This document shows, in pieces, positions 1-6,578 of a DNA stretch of 8,733 nucleotides. Numbering within the stretch: the first letter of the stretch is position 1; every line of letters begins with the position of its first letter. The stretch spans positions 1-8,733 of the forward strand of contig JAAZOO010000510.1 in NCBI GenBank assembly GCA_012797715.1, in the 5' to 3' direction. Below the pieces are notes generated by a model. It did no database searches and was not told the DNA's origin. It saw only the letters and a program-made list of their open reading frames with translations. This DNA comes from Geobacteraceae bacterium (GTDB lineage: Bacteria; Desulfobacterota; Desulfuromonadia; Geobacterales; Geobacteraceae). The position numbers were made by a program, and so were the translations under genes.

Positions 1-762
1 ATCCAGAAGAAGTACTTCGTGGAAAGCAGGATCGCCAAGCGGATGGAAAAGGCTTCCATCAAGGCGCCCGCTGACTATATCCGACTGCTGAAAAGCGGGA
101 CCGCGGGCGCCACTGAGCTGAAACAACTGCTCAACGACCTTACCACGAACGAGACATACTTTTTCCGCAACCCTCCCCAGTTGAAGGCGCTGGAAAACCA
201 GCTTCTTCCGGAAGTGGCCGCACCCAAGGAAAAGATCGGATTCCGCAAGCTCCGTATCTGGAGCGCGGGTTCTTCCTCCGGGGAAGAAGCCTACACCCTT
301 GCCATGGTCCTTCTGGAAAAGCGGGATACCTTCCTGAAGAACTGGGTGTTCGACATCGTCGGGACGGACATAAATGACGAGGTCCTGGCAAAGGCGAAGG
401 AGGGTGTCTACAACTCGTATTCGGTGCGGCACGTGCCCGACTACTACATGCGGAAGTACTTCAAGAAGGAATCGGGAGAACGGTTTGTCATTTCGCCGGA
501 GGTGAAGAAGCTGGTCACATTCCAGCATCTCAACCTGTACGACGACAACAAAATGATCTTCATGAAAACCTTCGACTTCATCTTCTGCGCCAATGTTCTT
601 ATCTATTTCGACATGGCCTCGAAGTCCAAGGTCGTACAGCATTTTTACAACAACCTGCAGCCCTATGGCTACTTTTTCGTAGGCCAGTCGGAATCGCTCC
701 ACGGGGTGAACGACAAATTCAAGACGGTTCATTTCCCCGGCGGATTCGCATACAAAAAGTAG
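1..762 (+). CDS. cheR: CheR chemotaxis protein methyltransferase (5' end outside window)
   Basis: CheR transfers methyl groups from S-adenosylmethionine to glutamates in the cytoplasmic part of chemoreceptors, for adaptation. The frame is open from base 1 with no start codon before it (it reads IQKKYF, then GTG at 19), so the true start lies upstream. Visible are 253 residues; full CheR proteins are usually about 270-290, so perhaps 20-35 residues are missing. Visible landmarks, counting from base 1, are the CheR hallmark LTTNETYFFRN near residues 47-57, the SAM-binding loop SAGSSSGEEAYTLA near 88-101, the acidic strand GTDIN near 121-125, and FCANVLIYF near 195-203, where most CheR have CRNVLIYF. 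The ending GQSESL...FPGGFAYKK is typical. It heads an operon, 18 bases before an HDOD gene and in the same unit as cheB. I see no defect beyond the window cut. Confidence 0.95.
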   Translation: MQKKYFVESRIAKRMEKASIKAPADYIRLLKSGTAGATELKQLLNDLTTNETYFFRNPPQLKALENQLLPEVAAPKEKIGFRKLRIWSAGSSSGEEAYTLAMVLLEKRDTFLKNWVFDIVGTDINDEVLAKAKEGVYNSYSVRHVPDYYMRKYFKKESGERFVISPEVKKLVTFQHLNLYDDNKMIFMKTFDFIFCANVLIYFDMASKSKVVQHFYNNLQPYGYFFVGQSESLHGVNDKFKTVHFPGGFAYKK

Positions 763-767
763 GGGCA

Positions 768-774
768 GAGGAGG
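768..774 (+). promoter_or_regulatory. Ribosome binding site for the GTG-started HDOD gene
   Basis: GAGGAGG lies six bases before the GTG at 781. This strong site, just after the cheR stop codon, supports the rare GTG start over any later ATG. Confidence 0.8.
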
Positions 775-780
775 ATACCA

Positions 781-1683
781 GTGAAGAACGACAGCATGCT
801 GGCAGAAGCGCAACAACTGGTCAAGGGGATCCATGAACTTCCCACCATTCCGGAGATCGCGACAAAAGTTCTGGACATGTTCGACAGGCCGGATGTTGAG
901 CTGGAGGAGCTGGCGGAAACCATCCTGGTCGACCAGGTCATGGCATCGCGGGTCATCAAAATCGTCAACTCCCCTTTCTTCAAGCCGATGCACGAAATCA
1001 AGTCCCTGAAACGCGCCCTCATCTACCTCGGCTTCCGCCAGATCCGCCATATCGCCCTGACCTGTTCCATCATCGACGCATTCGACGGGAAAAGCGGCGT
1101 GTTCGACATAAAGACATTCTGGGAGCACTCGTTCGGCGTCGGGGTCGTTTCCAAGATTATCGCCCAGCGCATCCGCTATCCCGAGATCGAAAAAGCCTAT
1201 ATCGTGGGGATTGTCCACGACATCGGCGAGGTGTTCCTGAGCTACTATATGAAGGATATGTTCCAGAAGGTGGTGGACCAGCTCCAGGGCACACCCCGGG
1301 GGTTTATCGAAGTGGAAAAGGAGGTTCTCGGGACAACTCACTGCGAACTGGGTTTCTGCCTGGCGAAAAACTGGAACTTCCCCACGGACTACTGCGACGT
1401 GATTGCACACCACCACTCCCCGCAGGATGCAACCTGCGACCCAACCCTGGCCGCGATCGTGAATCTCGCGGACCTCTTCTGCTCCGTGCGGCACCTTGAT
1501 TACGGCGGCAGGGAATGGGTCAGCTTCAACCTTGCCGAGGAACCCGCGTGGGATATACTGAAAAACTTCTCCCCCAATTTCGGAGATATGGATGTGGAAC
1601 GATTCTGCTATGAGCTGGACGAAAGGGTTCCCGAAGTTCAGGACCTGGTAACTTCCCTTTTTGAAGGCATGATAAAAAAGTGA
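781..1683 (+). CDS. HDOD-domain signalling protein (first of two)
   Basis: This 300-residue protein is almost wholly an HDOD (HD-related output) domain, a family used as signalling or scaffold modules in bacterial regulation; no general enzymatic reaction is established for it. Residues 19-100 carry the typical N-terminal block: LPTIPEIATKVL, then VDQVMASRVIKIVNS and ALIYLGF. The HD-like core follows: H116 (WEHS), H146-D147 in HDIGE, H187, the HHH at 210-212 and D230 in NLAD. So the positions that bind metal in true HD phosphohydrolases are kept, but the lysine usual after HDIG is glutamate (E150). No membrane segment or signal peptide is visible, so it is probably cytoplasmic. It starts with GTG and lies between cheR and cheB with gaps of 18 and 6 bases, so it is almost certainly co-transcribed with them. 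A role in chemotaxis or c-di-GMP signalling is inferred from that context. It is a diverged paralogue of the HDOD protein at 2807-3664. Confidence 0.93.
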   Translation: MKNDSMLAEAQQLVKGIHELPTIPEIATKVLDMFDRPDVELEELAETILVDQVMASRVIKIVNSPFFKPMHEIKSLKRALIYLGFRQIRHIALTCSIIDAFDGKSGVFDIKTFWEHSFGVGVVSKIIAQRIRYPEIEKAYIVGIVHDIGEVFLSYYMKDMFQKVVDQLQGTPRGFIEVEKEVLGTTHCELGFCLAKNWNFPTDYCDVIAHHHSPQDATCDPTLAAIVNLADLFCSVRHLDYGGREWVSFNLAEEPAWDILKNFSPNFGDMDVERFCYELDERVPEVQDLVTSLFEGMIKK

Positions 1684-1689
1684 GGTTTC

Positions 1690-2775
1690 ATGATCCCTCC
1701 AAAAAACAAGAGAATCCGGGTACTTATTGTCGATGATTCATCTTTCATGCGGATGGCTATCCGCCGGGTCCTTGACAAGGACCCGGATATTGAGGTCGTC
1801 GGAACCGCGGTGGACGGGTCGGAAGGCGTACGCAAGGCGCTGGAGCTGAAACCGGACCTGGTTACCATGGATGTGGAAATGCCCGTCATGGACGGCATTT
1901 CCGCACTGAAGCAGATCATGGCAAAGGAGCCGACCCGGGTCATCATGGTCTCCACCCTCACGAACGAGGGTGCCCAGGCGACCTTTGACGCACTGGAAGC
2001 CGGCGCCGTCGACTATATCCCGAAAAACATCACCGATTCCACCGTTGCCCAGAATATTTTCCGGGAGGAGCTCCTGAAAAAGGTCAAGGGCGCGGTCCGG
2101 TCATCGGGGGCACGGCGCGGTGCAATTATTCCGGCACGGCAGGAAGCCGTTGTCAGGCGCGTCGCTGAAGCGAAGATACCGAAGACGAGAATCAACTATG
2201 TGGGAATCGGGGCGTCCACCGGAGGGCCGGTCGCGCTCCAGGAAGTGTTGTCGCGGATTCCGGTCAACTTCCCCTACGGCATCATGGTGGTGATCCACAT
2301 GCCGAAGGCCTTTACCGGCCCCTACGCGGACCGCTTGAACGCAAAGTGCTCCCTCACCATCAGAGAGGCGAAGGATGGGGAGATACTCAAGCCCGGAACC
2401 GCGCTCATCGCTCCTGGAGGGCAGCACACCATCCTTGCCCGGCGTCCCGGCGGAATCACCGTGCACCAGGTTCCCACCAGCGACTATCCCACATACACGT
2501 ACGTCCCCTCCGTTGACCTGATGATGTCTTCCCTGGCCGACGCCTGCGGCGGGGCCATGCTCGGCGTGGTGCTGACGGGGATGGGAAACGACGGCTTCAA
2601 GGGGATGCAGCACCTGAAGAGCAAGGGTGGAGTAACCGTGGCGCAGGACGAGGCCACATCCACCATTTACGGCATGCCGAGGGCCTGCATCGAGGGAGGG
2701 GTCGCGGATGTCGTCCTCCCCCTGGATCAGATAGGATTCGAGATTACAAAAATAGCGGATGCCAACCGGCGCTGA
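1690..2775 (+). CDS. cheB: CheB protein-glutamate methylesterase/deamidase
   Basis: CheB removes methyl groups from receptor glutamates and can deamidate receptor glutamines, opposing CheR; its activity rises when its receiver domain is phosphorylated by CheA. The 361 residues show the complete two-domain design. The receiver (about 8-125) has acidic pocket D15-D16, phosphoacceptor D61 in TMDVEMPVMDG, S88 and K112. A linker of about 40 residues follows. The methylesterase domain (about 168-355) has nucleophile S176 in GIGASTGGP, H203 in VVIHMP and D301 in TGMGNDG, matching the family's Ser-His-Asp triad. The length is normal and nothing is broken. The ATG is six bases after the preceding HDOD stop, and the weak ribosome site GAGG overlaps that stop, which suggests translational coupling. 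No cheD is visible. Confidence 0.97.
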   Translation: MIPPKNKRIRVLIVDDSSFMRMAIRRVLDKDPDIEVVGTAVDGSEGVRKALELKPDLVTMDVEMPVMDGISALKQIMAKEPTRVIMVSTLTNEGAQATFDALEAGAVDYIPKNITDSTVAQNIFREELLKKVKGAVRSSGARRGAIIPARQEAVVRRVAEAKIPKTRINYVGIGASTGGPVALQEVLSRIPVNFPYGIMVVIHMPKAFTGPYADRLNAKCSLTIREAKDGEILKPGTALIAPGGQHTILARRPGGITVHQVPTSDYPTYTYVPSVDLMMSSLADACGGAMLGVVLTGMGNDGFKGMQHLKSKGGVTVAQDEATSTIYGMPRACIEGGVADVVLPLDQIGFEITKIADANRR

Positions 2776-2806
2776 AAATACTTCCGTACAGGAAAGAGTG
2801 TAGAAT

Positions 2807-3664
2807 ATGAACAGTGACCTGGAAAAGACCATTCTCTCCGCCGGAGACCTTCCCACGATCCCGGTGGTCGCCACCAAAGTGATGCAGCTCATCGAGAGCG
2901 ATCGGGCAACGGCCGAAGAGATATCGAAAGTAGTCTCTTCAGACCCCGCGGTTGCGGCCCGGGTTCTGAAGATTTCCAACTCCTCTTTTTACGGGCGTCA
3001 GGGGACGATACAGAACCTGTCACAGGCTATCGTGCTCTTAGGCTTCACAACCCTGAAGAGCATTGTGGTTACCGCCTCGGTGCGTCAGGTGTACCAGCCC
3101 TTCGGCCTCACCGAAAAAATGCTGTGGGAGCATTCCTTCGGCGCCGGACTGGCGGCCCGCACCATCGCGTCCAACGTGGCTGGAGTGGATCAGGAGGAAG
3201 CATTTCTGGCGGGGTTGTTCCACGATATCGGCAAGGTCATCATGAACAACCATGACAGGGCCAAGTTCCAGTCGGTCATGGAGAGATGCTACAACGAAGA
3301 ACTCCTCTTCACCGAAGCAGAGAAGCTCGTCTATCCGTACACCCACGAACAGGTGGGCTCGCTGGTCATCAAGAAGTGGAATTTCCCCCAGTCGCTCACG
3401 GAGTCGGTTCTCCATCACCATACGTTCGCCTTCACGGACCTGAGCGACATGTCCCTGCTCAATCTGACATCGGTTGTCAATCTCGCCGATCAGTTCTGCC
3501 TCAAGCTGGGCATCGGCCAGAGGTGCCCCATGGAAGACCTTCCGCTTGCCGGCACCAAGGCAGTCGGATTCCTGGGGCTCGATGATGAAAAGGTCAACCG
3601 CCTCCTAGACGATTTCCGGGCCGCCTATGAAACCGATACAAGCAGCCTGACCGCGGCCTCATGA
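2807..3664 (+). CDS. HDOD-domain signalling protein (second of two)
   Basis: A 285-residue HDOD protein and the last gene of the che operon. The N-terminal block reads LPTIPVVATKV (15-25), SSDPAVAARVLKISNSSFYG (44-63) and LLGF (77-80). The HD-like core keeps H109 (WEHS), H139-D140 in HDIGK, H180, the HHH at 203-205 and D228 in NLAD, so every usual HD metal-ligand position is present, including the HDIGK lysine missing from its paralogue. Shared blocks WEHSFG, KxWNFP, HHH and VNLADxFC show that the two HDOD genes are related, though strongly diverged. Whether either hydrolyses a nucleotide cannot be told from sequence; HDOD proteins are generally viewed as non-catalytic. The ATG is preceded by AGGAAAG at 2790-2796 and lies 31 bases after cheB. 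No membrane segment is visible. A terminator follows 24 bases after the stop. Confidence 0.93.
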   Translation: MNSDLEKTILSAGDLPTIPVVATKVMQLIESDRATAEEISKVVSSDPAVAARVLKISNSSFYGRQGTIQNLSQAIVLLGFTTLKSIVVTASVRQVYQPFGLTEKMLWEHSFGAGLAARTIASNVAGVDQEEAFLAGLFHDIGKVIMNNHDRAKFQSVMERCYNEELLFTEAEKLVYPYTHEQVGSLVIKKWNFPQSLTESVLHHHTFAFTDLSDMSLLNLTSVVNLADQFCLKLGIGQRCPMEDLPLAGTKAVGFLGLDDEKVNRLLDDFRAAYETDTSSLTAAS

Positions 3665-3688
3665 GAAACGGAGCAGCGTAGACACGGA

Positions 3689-3711
3689 AAAGGGTCCTCA
3701 ACGGACCCTTT
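3689..3711. terminator. Rho-independent terminator between convergent units, probably bidirectional
   Basis: A 9-base-pair stem, AAAGGGTCC (3689-3697) with GGACCCTTT (3703-3711), encloses the loop TCAAC. On the + strand it is followed by CTCTT and closes the che/HDOD operon. On the - strand the stem is followed by TTTTCC, so it can also end the GGDEF transcript arriving from the right, whose stop is about 48 bases away. Confidence 0.78.
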
Positions 3712-3758
3712 CTCTTGGCCATTCTTCTGCTCGCCCCCCCTCGCACCACCGGCCGTCC

Positions 3759-4904
3759 CTATTTTATCCGTACGATGCGGGGGTTCCCCTTCCCGGCCCC
3801 GTCACCCGTGGACACCTCACCCGACCGGATCCCGCACGGATATGCGCACACCCTGTTCCGGCCGTTTCTCTTGGCCTCGTACAGAGCCTTGTCGGCCCGC
3901 ATTTCCAGTTCCTTGACACTGCACAGGCTCCGCGCCGAGCGGTGGGCAATACCTACGCTGGCGGTCACCGTGATGCTCCGGCCGTTATAGGTCACCAGGG
4001 TTCGTTCCAGATTTTCCCGGATCCGCTCGCCCACCTCCAGGGCGACATCAAGGGACACGTCGGGCAGCATGGCGGAGAACTCCTCCCCTCCGCTGCGCGC
4101 CACCAGGTCCGACCCCCGCGTGCTTTCCCGGAGGACGCGGGCCACGGTTTGGAGCACCAGGTCACCGGCGGGATGACCGTGGGTATCGTTTATCTGCTTG
4201 AAGTGATCCAGATCGATGATGAGGAGCGACAGAGGCTTCACCTGTCTCTTGCGGCCTTCCAGCTCGAGCATCTCTTCCAGAACCCTCCTGTTGAACAGTC
4301 CGGTGAGCCCGTCGCGCATGGACAGGTCCCGCACTTTTTCGTATTCCAGGGAGTTGTGGAGGGCGGAGGCGAAGCTTTCCATCATGCCCTCCAGCATGGC
4401 ACTGGAAAAATGGCTGATGAAATTGAATTCCGAGTAGACGGTTACACTCCCCAGATTCCCTGGAAGGGCAAGGAAATGGGTGTTTCCGAATACCAGGCTC
4501 CCCTCCGGAGCTTGCAGGCCCAGGGAACGGAACCCCTTCACATGGTGAGGGCGCAACCCGGTGTGGTTGCTCAGTATCGCCGATACTTCCCGATGGGATG
4601 TTTCCAGATCAAGGGGAGAGAAGGCCATGATTCTCTCTTCTCCGCCCGTTGCCAGCGACACGACCATGAGGTTGAAACGAAAATACCGGTATATTCTGCT
4701 CGACGCCGCCTCGAGGACGTCTTCCAGGATCAGCGTAGAATTGACCGCCCTGAAGAAATCGGCCAGAAACGACATCTCCTTCAGTTTCCTGCGAAGCTCC
4801 ATGACATCGCAAACGCTGTTGACAAGAAGGCCGAGCCTCCCGCCGGGTCGCTCTTGTTCGTCTCCCCCGCCCTGGGGGATTATTGGGGAAATTTCCCTGG
4901 TCAT
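3759..4904 (-). CDS. GAF-like/GGDEF diguanylate cyclase
   Basis: The protein should convert two GTP to cyclic di-GMP in the cytoplasm. Counted from the ATG at 4904 it has 381 residues. Residues 1-30 are probably disordered, about 39-190 resemble a GAF-type sensor region of unknown ligand, and about 195-355 form the GGDEF domain. Key sites are DGLTGLFNRR (from 198), metal-binding D231 in IDLDHFK, active site GGEEF at 272-276, and RGSD at 263-266. RGSD fits the RxxD inhibitory site exactly five residues before the active site, so catalysis and product feedback are both predicted. ADKALYEAKRNGRN follows, and the last 25 residues look unstructured. An in-frame GTG at 4937 would add 11 residues, but it has only a weak ribosome site, whereas ATG 4904 has a near-perfect one. 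The gene lies 29 bases after a short gene and is probably transcribed from the sigma-28-like promoter at 5167-5193. It converges on the che operon. Confidence 0.94.
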   Translation of the reverse strand: MTREISPIIPQGGGDEQERPGGRLGLLVNSVCDVMELRRKLKEMSFLADFFRAVNSTLILEDVLEAASSRIYRYFRFNLMVVSLATGGEERIMAFSPLDLETSHREVSAILSNHTGLRPHHVKGFRSLGLQAPEGSLVFGNTHFLALPGNLGSVTVYSEFNFISHFSSAMLEGMMESFASALHNSLEYEKVRDLSMRDGLTGLFNRRVLEEMLELEGRKRQVKPLSLLIIDLDHFKQINDTHGHPAGDLVLQTVARVLRESTRGSDLVARSGGEEFSAMLPDVSLDVALEVGERIRENLERTLVTYNGRSITVTASVGIAHRSARSLCSVKELEMRADKALYEAKRNGRNRVCAYPCGIRSGEVSTGDGAGKGNPRIVRIK

Positions 4905-4908
4905 ACCG

Positions 4909-4918
4909 TCACCTCCCC
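4909..4918 (-). promoter_or_regulatory. Strong ribosome binding site deciding the GGDEF start
   Basis: On the minus strand this reads GGGGAGGTGA; the GGAGG core is seven bases before the ATG at 4904. It lies downstream of the alternative GTG at 4937 and so favours the shorter protein. Confidence 0.85.
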
Positions 4919-4933
4919 TGCCTGCACCGGACG

Positions 4934-5125
4934 TCACCTCTCATCGGGATCCACATCATCTTCCTCCACCAAGGAACGTCTCCTCGCCTCATCGGAAATG
5001 GTCACGGAATCGTGATCCTCGTCATGGTGGGAGCGATACAAGATTCTGTCCCGCTTCCTTGCAGGACCCGCGCCATTCCCCGACACAGCAGCCGCATCAC
5101 CGACTCTCACGACACTCTCGGTCAT
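4934..5125 (-). CDS. Small acidic/charged hypothetical protein (63 aa)
   Basis: I do not recognise this protein as a named family. From the ATG at 5125 it has 63 residues: a Gly/Ala-rich start, a basic patch ARKRDRILYR (22-31), an acidic/His stretch HHDEDHD (33-39), the segment DSVTISDEARRR (39-50) and an acidic tail ending VDPDER. It is probably soluble and largely disordered, with no signal peptide or membrane segment. Support for a real gene: AGAGGA seven bases before the ATG, a sigma-28-like promoter whose predicted start is about 35 bases upstream, and a position 29 bases before the GGDEF gene. In-frame ATGs at 5143 and 5176 exist, but the first has no spaced ribosome site and the second lies inside the promoter. 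The DxVxIS-EAR pattern recalls a segment seen in some FlgM anti-sigma-28 factors, but the C-terminal half that binds sigma-28 is missing. It could instead be mere leader sequence. Confidence 0.55.
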   Translation of the reverse strand: MTESVVRVGDAAAVSGNGAGPARKRDRILYRSHHDEDHDSVTISDEARRRSLVEEDDVDPDER

Positions 5126-5132
5126 TTCCGTA

Positions 5133-5140
5133 TCCTCTCC
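5133..5140 (-). promoter_or_regulatory. Ribosome binding site for the 63-aa gene
   Basis: GGAGAGGA on the minus strand ends seven bases before the ATG at 5125. It selects that start over the upstream in-frame ATGs at 5143 and 5176. Confidence 0.55.
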
Positions 5141-5166
5141 CATTCCCTGCCGTTTGTATAGGAAAC

Positions 5167-5193
5167 GTATCGGCACGGTCGCGGCATGCTTTA
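5167..5193 (-). promoter_or_regulatory. Sigma-28 (FliA)-type promoter for the small gene and GGDEF gene
   Basis: On the minus strand the sequence is TAAA, exactly 15 bases, then GCCGATAC. The known sigma-28 consensus is TAAA-N15-GCCGATAA, so 11 of 12 defined positions match with ideal spacing. The predicted start is near 5160, about 35 bases before the ATG at 5125. The site lies in non-coding DNA upstream of a motility-related gene, which makes a chance match less likely. Confidence 0.75.
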
Positions 5194-5311
5194 GCGAAAA
5201 AGACGGCCGGGGAAAACACGCCCGGGAAACTCCCCGGAAGTCCCGGCATTCGGCACTTTCATCTTTTCTGACCCGCTATTCAAAATTTTGACATGGGGTG
5301 AAAAATTCCAT

Positions 5312-5338
5312 TCAAGATCCGGGAGAGCATGCCGATAC
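5312..5338 (+). promoter_or_regulatory. Second sigma-28 (FliA)-type promoter, for the TPR gene
   Basis: The plus strand reads TCAA, 15 bases, GCCGATAC: the same -10 octamer as the divergent site, ideal spacing, and one mismatch in the -35 element (TCAA for TAAA). Transcription would begin near 5345, leaving a leader of about 58 bases before the ATG at 5403. It therefore also argues against the in-frame GTG at 5298, which would lie upstream of the transcript. Confidence 0.62.
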
Positions 5339-5390
5339 GATACACAGTCCAAATGGTGTTGAATCGAGCTCGAAAGATGTTTGCGGCTAC

Positions 5391-5399
5391 GGGAGGAGG
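5391..5399 (+). promoter_or_regulatory. Ribosome binding site deciding the TPR gene start
   Basis: GGGAGGAGG; the first GGAGG ends six bases before the ATG at 5403. The alternative GTG at 5298 has only A/T-rich sequence with TTGACATGG before it and no ribosome site. Confidence 0.85.
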
Positions 5400-5402
5400 A
5401 AA

Positions 5403-6578
5403 ATGGACGCGTCGTCATCGGCAACCAAAATGTTTTCGGCCCTGCAGTCGCAGCAGAGCCTGCGCAGCCAGATCGCGACAACCCTGCTCTCCAGCGGCCT
5501 CACCCTCTATCAGGACGGAAACTACACACATGCTGTCGCCGCATTCAAGCAGGCGTCGGCCTACGTGCCCGAAAACACGGATGCCTATAATTACGCCGCC
5601 AAAGCCTACTTGAAGCTGGGGAAAACCAAGGAAGCCGTCGATTCCTACAAGATATCCCTGTCCATCGACCGTTCGCAGAGCGACATCTGGGTAGAACTGG
5701 GGAATGTCTACTATTCCGAGAAACGGTATGCGGAAGCGGAAAACGCATTCAAGACCGCCGCCCGGTACGACCCCACCGACACGCTGGCCCCCTACACTCT
5801 CGGCCAGCTCTACCTGCAGACGGAACGGTATTCCGAAGCTGAAAACCAGTTCAAGAAAGTCATCAAGATGACTCCCAAGGACGGCAACGTCTACTATGCC
5901 CTGGGAACCGCCTACAACAAGATGGGACGCCACGATGAGGCTGTCACGCAACTGGAAAAGGCGGTCACCCTGAAGAAGGACTTTGCCCTGGCACGCTTCG
6001 AACTGGGCACGGCATACCTGGGACTCGAGGATAGGGAAAAGGCCCAGGAACAGCTTGAAATTCTGAAAGATCTGGACACATCCTTATCCGCGGAACTGGA
6101 AAGCGACCTCTCCTCGCCGAAAATATCTTTCTTCCATTCCGGCAAAAGCACCTTTAATCCCCTTCTGGGGGCCGGGACCCCTCTCGCATTCCTGAGCGCC
6201 GACCTGCTCGCTCCAAACTCGAGCAAGGACTTCACCATGACCTTCCAGTTCGACTCGGAAATGGATGCCTCCTCGGTCATGAAAATCACCAACTGGTCCA
6301 TCAGCAAAGCCTCCGGTGGAGAGGCCGGGTACTACAACAACGGCATCACCCTTTACCCGCAGAAAGAGGCCGTGATCTCACCCCTACCGAAAAGCGTCAC
6401 CTACGACGCCACCACCTACCAGGCGACCGTTACCTTCTCCATCGCGCAGAACCCCTACGGAACCGCCGTCATCGATCCAAAGCACCTGGTTTTCAAATTC
6501 TCCGGCACGGACATCAACGGCAAGAAGATGGACCCCACCGCGGATCAGTATGACGGGTTCAAGGGCGGGATGTTCTGA
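5403..6578 (+). CDS. Six-TPR protein with C-terminal Ig-like (SbsA-type) region
   Basis: This 391-residue protein is of unknown function. Residues 24-227 are six consecutive 34-residue tetratricopeptide repeats in perfect register, beginning at 24, 58, 92, 126, 160 and 194, each with the usual small/Tyr/Ala-Phe pattern (for example YAEAENAFKTAARYDP at 109-124). TPR solenoids bind partner proteins. After a linker, about 275-380 looks like a bacterial Ig-like domain of the SbsA type: FTMTFQFDSEMDASSV (277-292), a beta-rich middle, then HLVFKFSGTDINGKKMDP (361-378). No signal peptide, lipobox or membrane segment is visible, which is odd because SbsA-type domains are often on secreted proteins. 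The ATG at 5403 is chosen for its strong ribosome site and because the sigma-28-like promoter lies between it and the upstream GTG. Co-regulation with flagellar genes is inferred from that promoter. The Ig-like assignment is from pattern only; TPR is secure. Confidence 0.9.
   Translation: MDASSSATKMFSALQSQQSLRSQIATTLLSSGLTLYQDGNYTHAVAAFKQASAYVPENTDAYNYAAKAYLKLGKTKEAVDSYKISLSIDRSQSDIWVELGNVYYSEKRYAEAENAFKTAARYDPTDTLAPYTLGQLYLQTERYSEAENQFKKVIKMTPKDGNVYYALGTAYNKMGRHDEAVTQLEKAVTLKKDFALARFELGTAYLGLEDREKAQEQLEILKDLDTSLSAELESDLSSPKISFFHSGKSTFNPLLGAGTPLAFLSADLLAPNSSKDFTMTFQFDSEMDASSVMKITNWSISKASGGEAGYYNNGITLYPQKEAVISPLPKSVTYDATTYQATVTFSIAQNPYGTAVIDPKHLVFKFSGTDINGKKMDPTADQYDGFKGGMF

Noticed and set aside
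2101..2979. Minus-strand open frame opposite cheB
   Set aside because: It is a shadow of cheB, whose catalytic and receiver residues are all present; the antisense product resembles nothing and spans the cheB-HDOD junction.
4568..4580. GTATCGCCGATAC as another sigma-28 -10 element
   Set aside because: It is inside the GGDEF coding region, is a near-palindrome, and has no TAAA 15 bases upstream on either strand.
4905..4937. GTG 4937 as start of the GGDEF protein
   Set aside because: Only a weak ribosome site precedes it, while the in-frame ATG 4904 has GGGGAGGTGA at ideal spacing. The extra residues are Gly-rich with no domain.
4934..5125. Calling the 63-aa protein FlgM
   Set aside because: Only a short motif is shared, and the C-terminal sigma-28-binding half typical of FlgM is missing.
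5126..5176. Longer version of the small gene from ATG 5176 or 5143
   Set aside because: ATG 5176 falls inside the sigma-28-like promoter, so it would not be on the transcript; ATG 5143 has AGGGA directly against it with no spacing.
5207..5237. GC-rich hairpin CCGGGGA/TCCCCGG as a terminator
   Set aside because: The 17-base loop is long, no T-run follows on either strand, and it lies between two divergent promoters where no transcript needs ending.
3942..5271. Long plus-strand open frames opposite the GGDEF gene
   Set aside because: They are antisense shadows: their products show no domain and the minus-strand frame has complete GGDEF motifs.
5288..5293. TTGACA as a sigma-70 -35 element
   Set aside because: No TATAAT-like hexamer lies 16-18 bases downstream; the nearby sigma-28-like site explains expression better.
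5298..5402. N-terminal extension of the TPR protein from GTG 5298
   Set aside because: No ribosome site precedes it, the sigma-28-like promoter lies inside the extension, and ATG 5403 has a strong GGAGG site.
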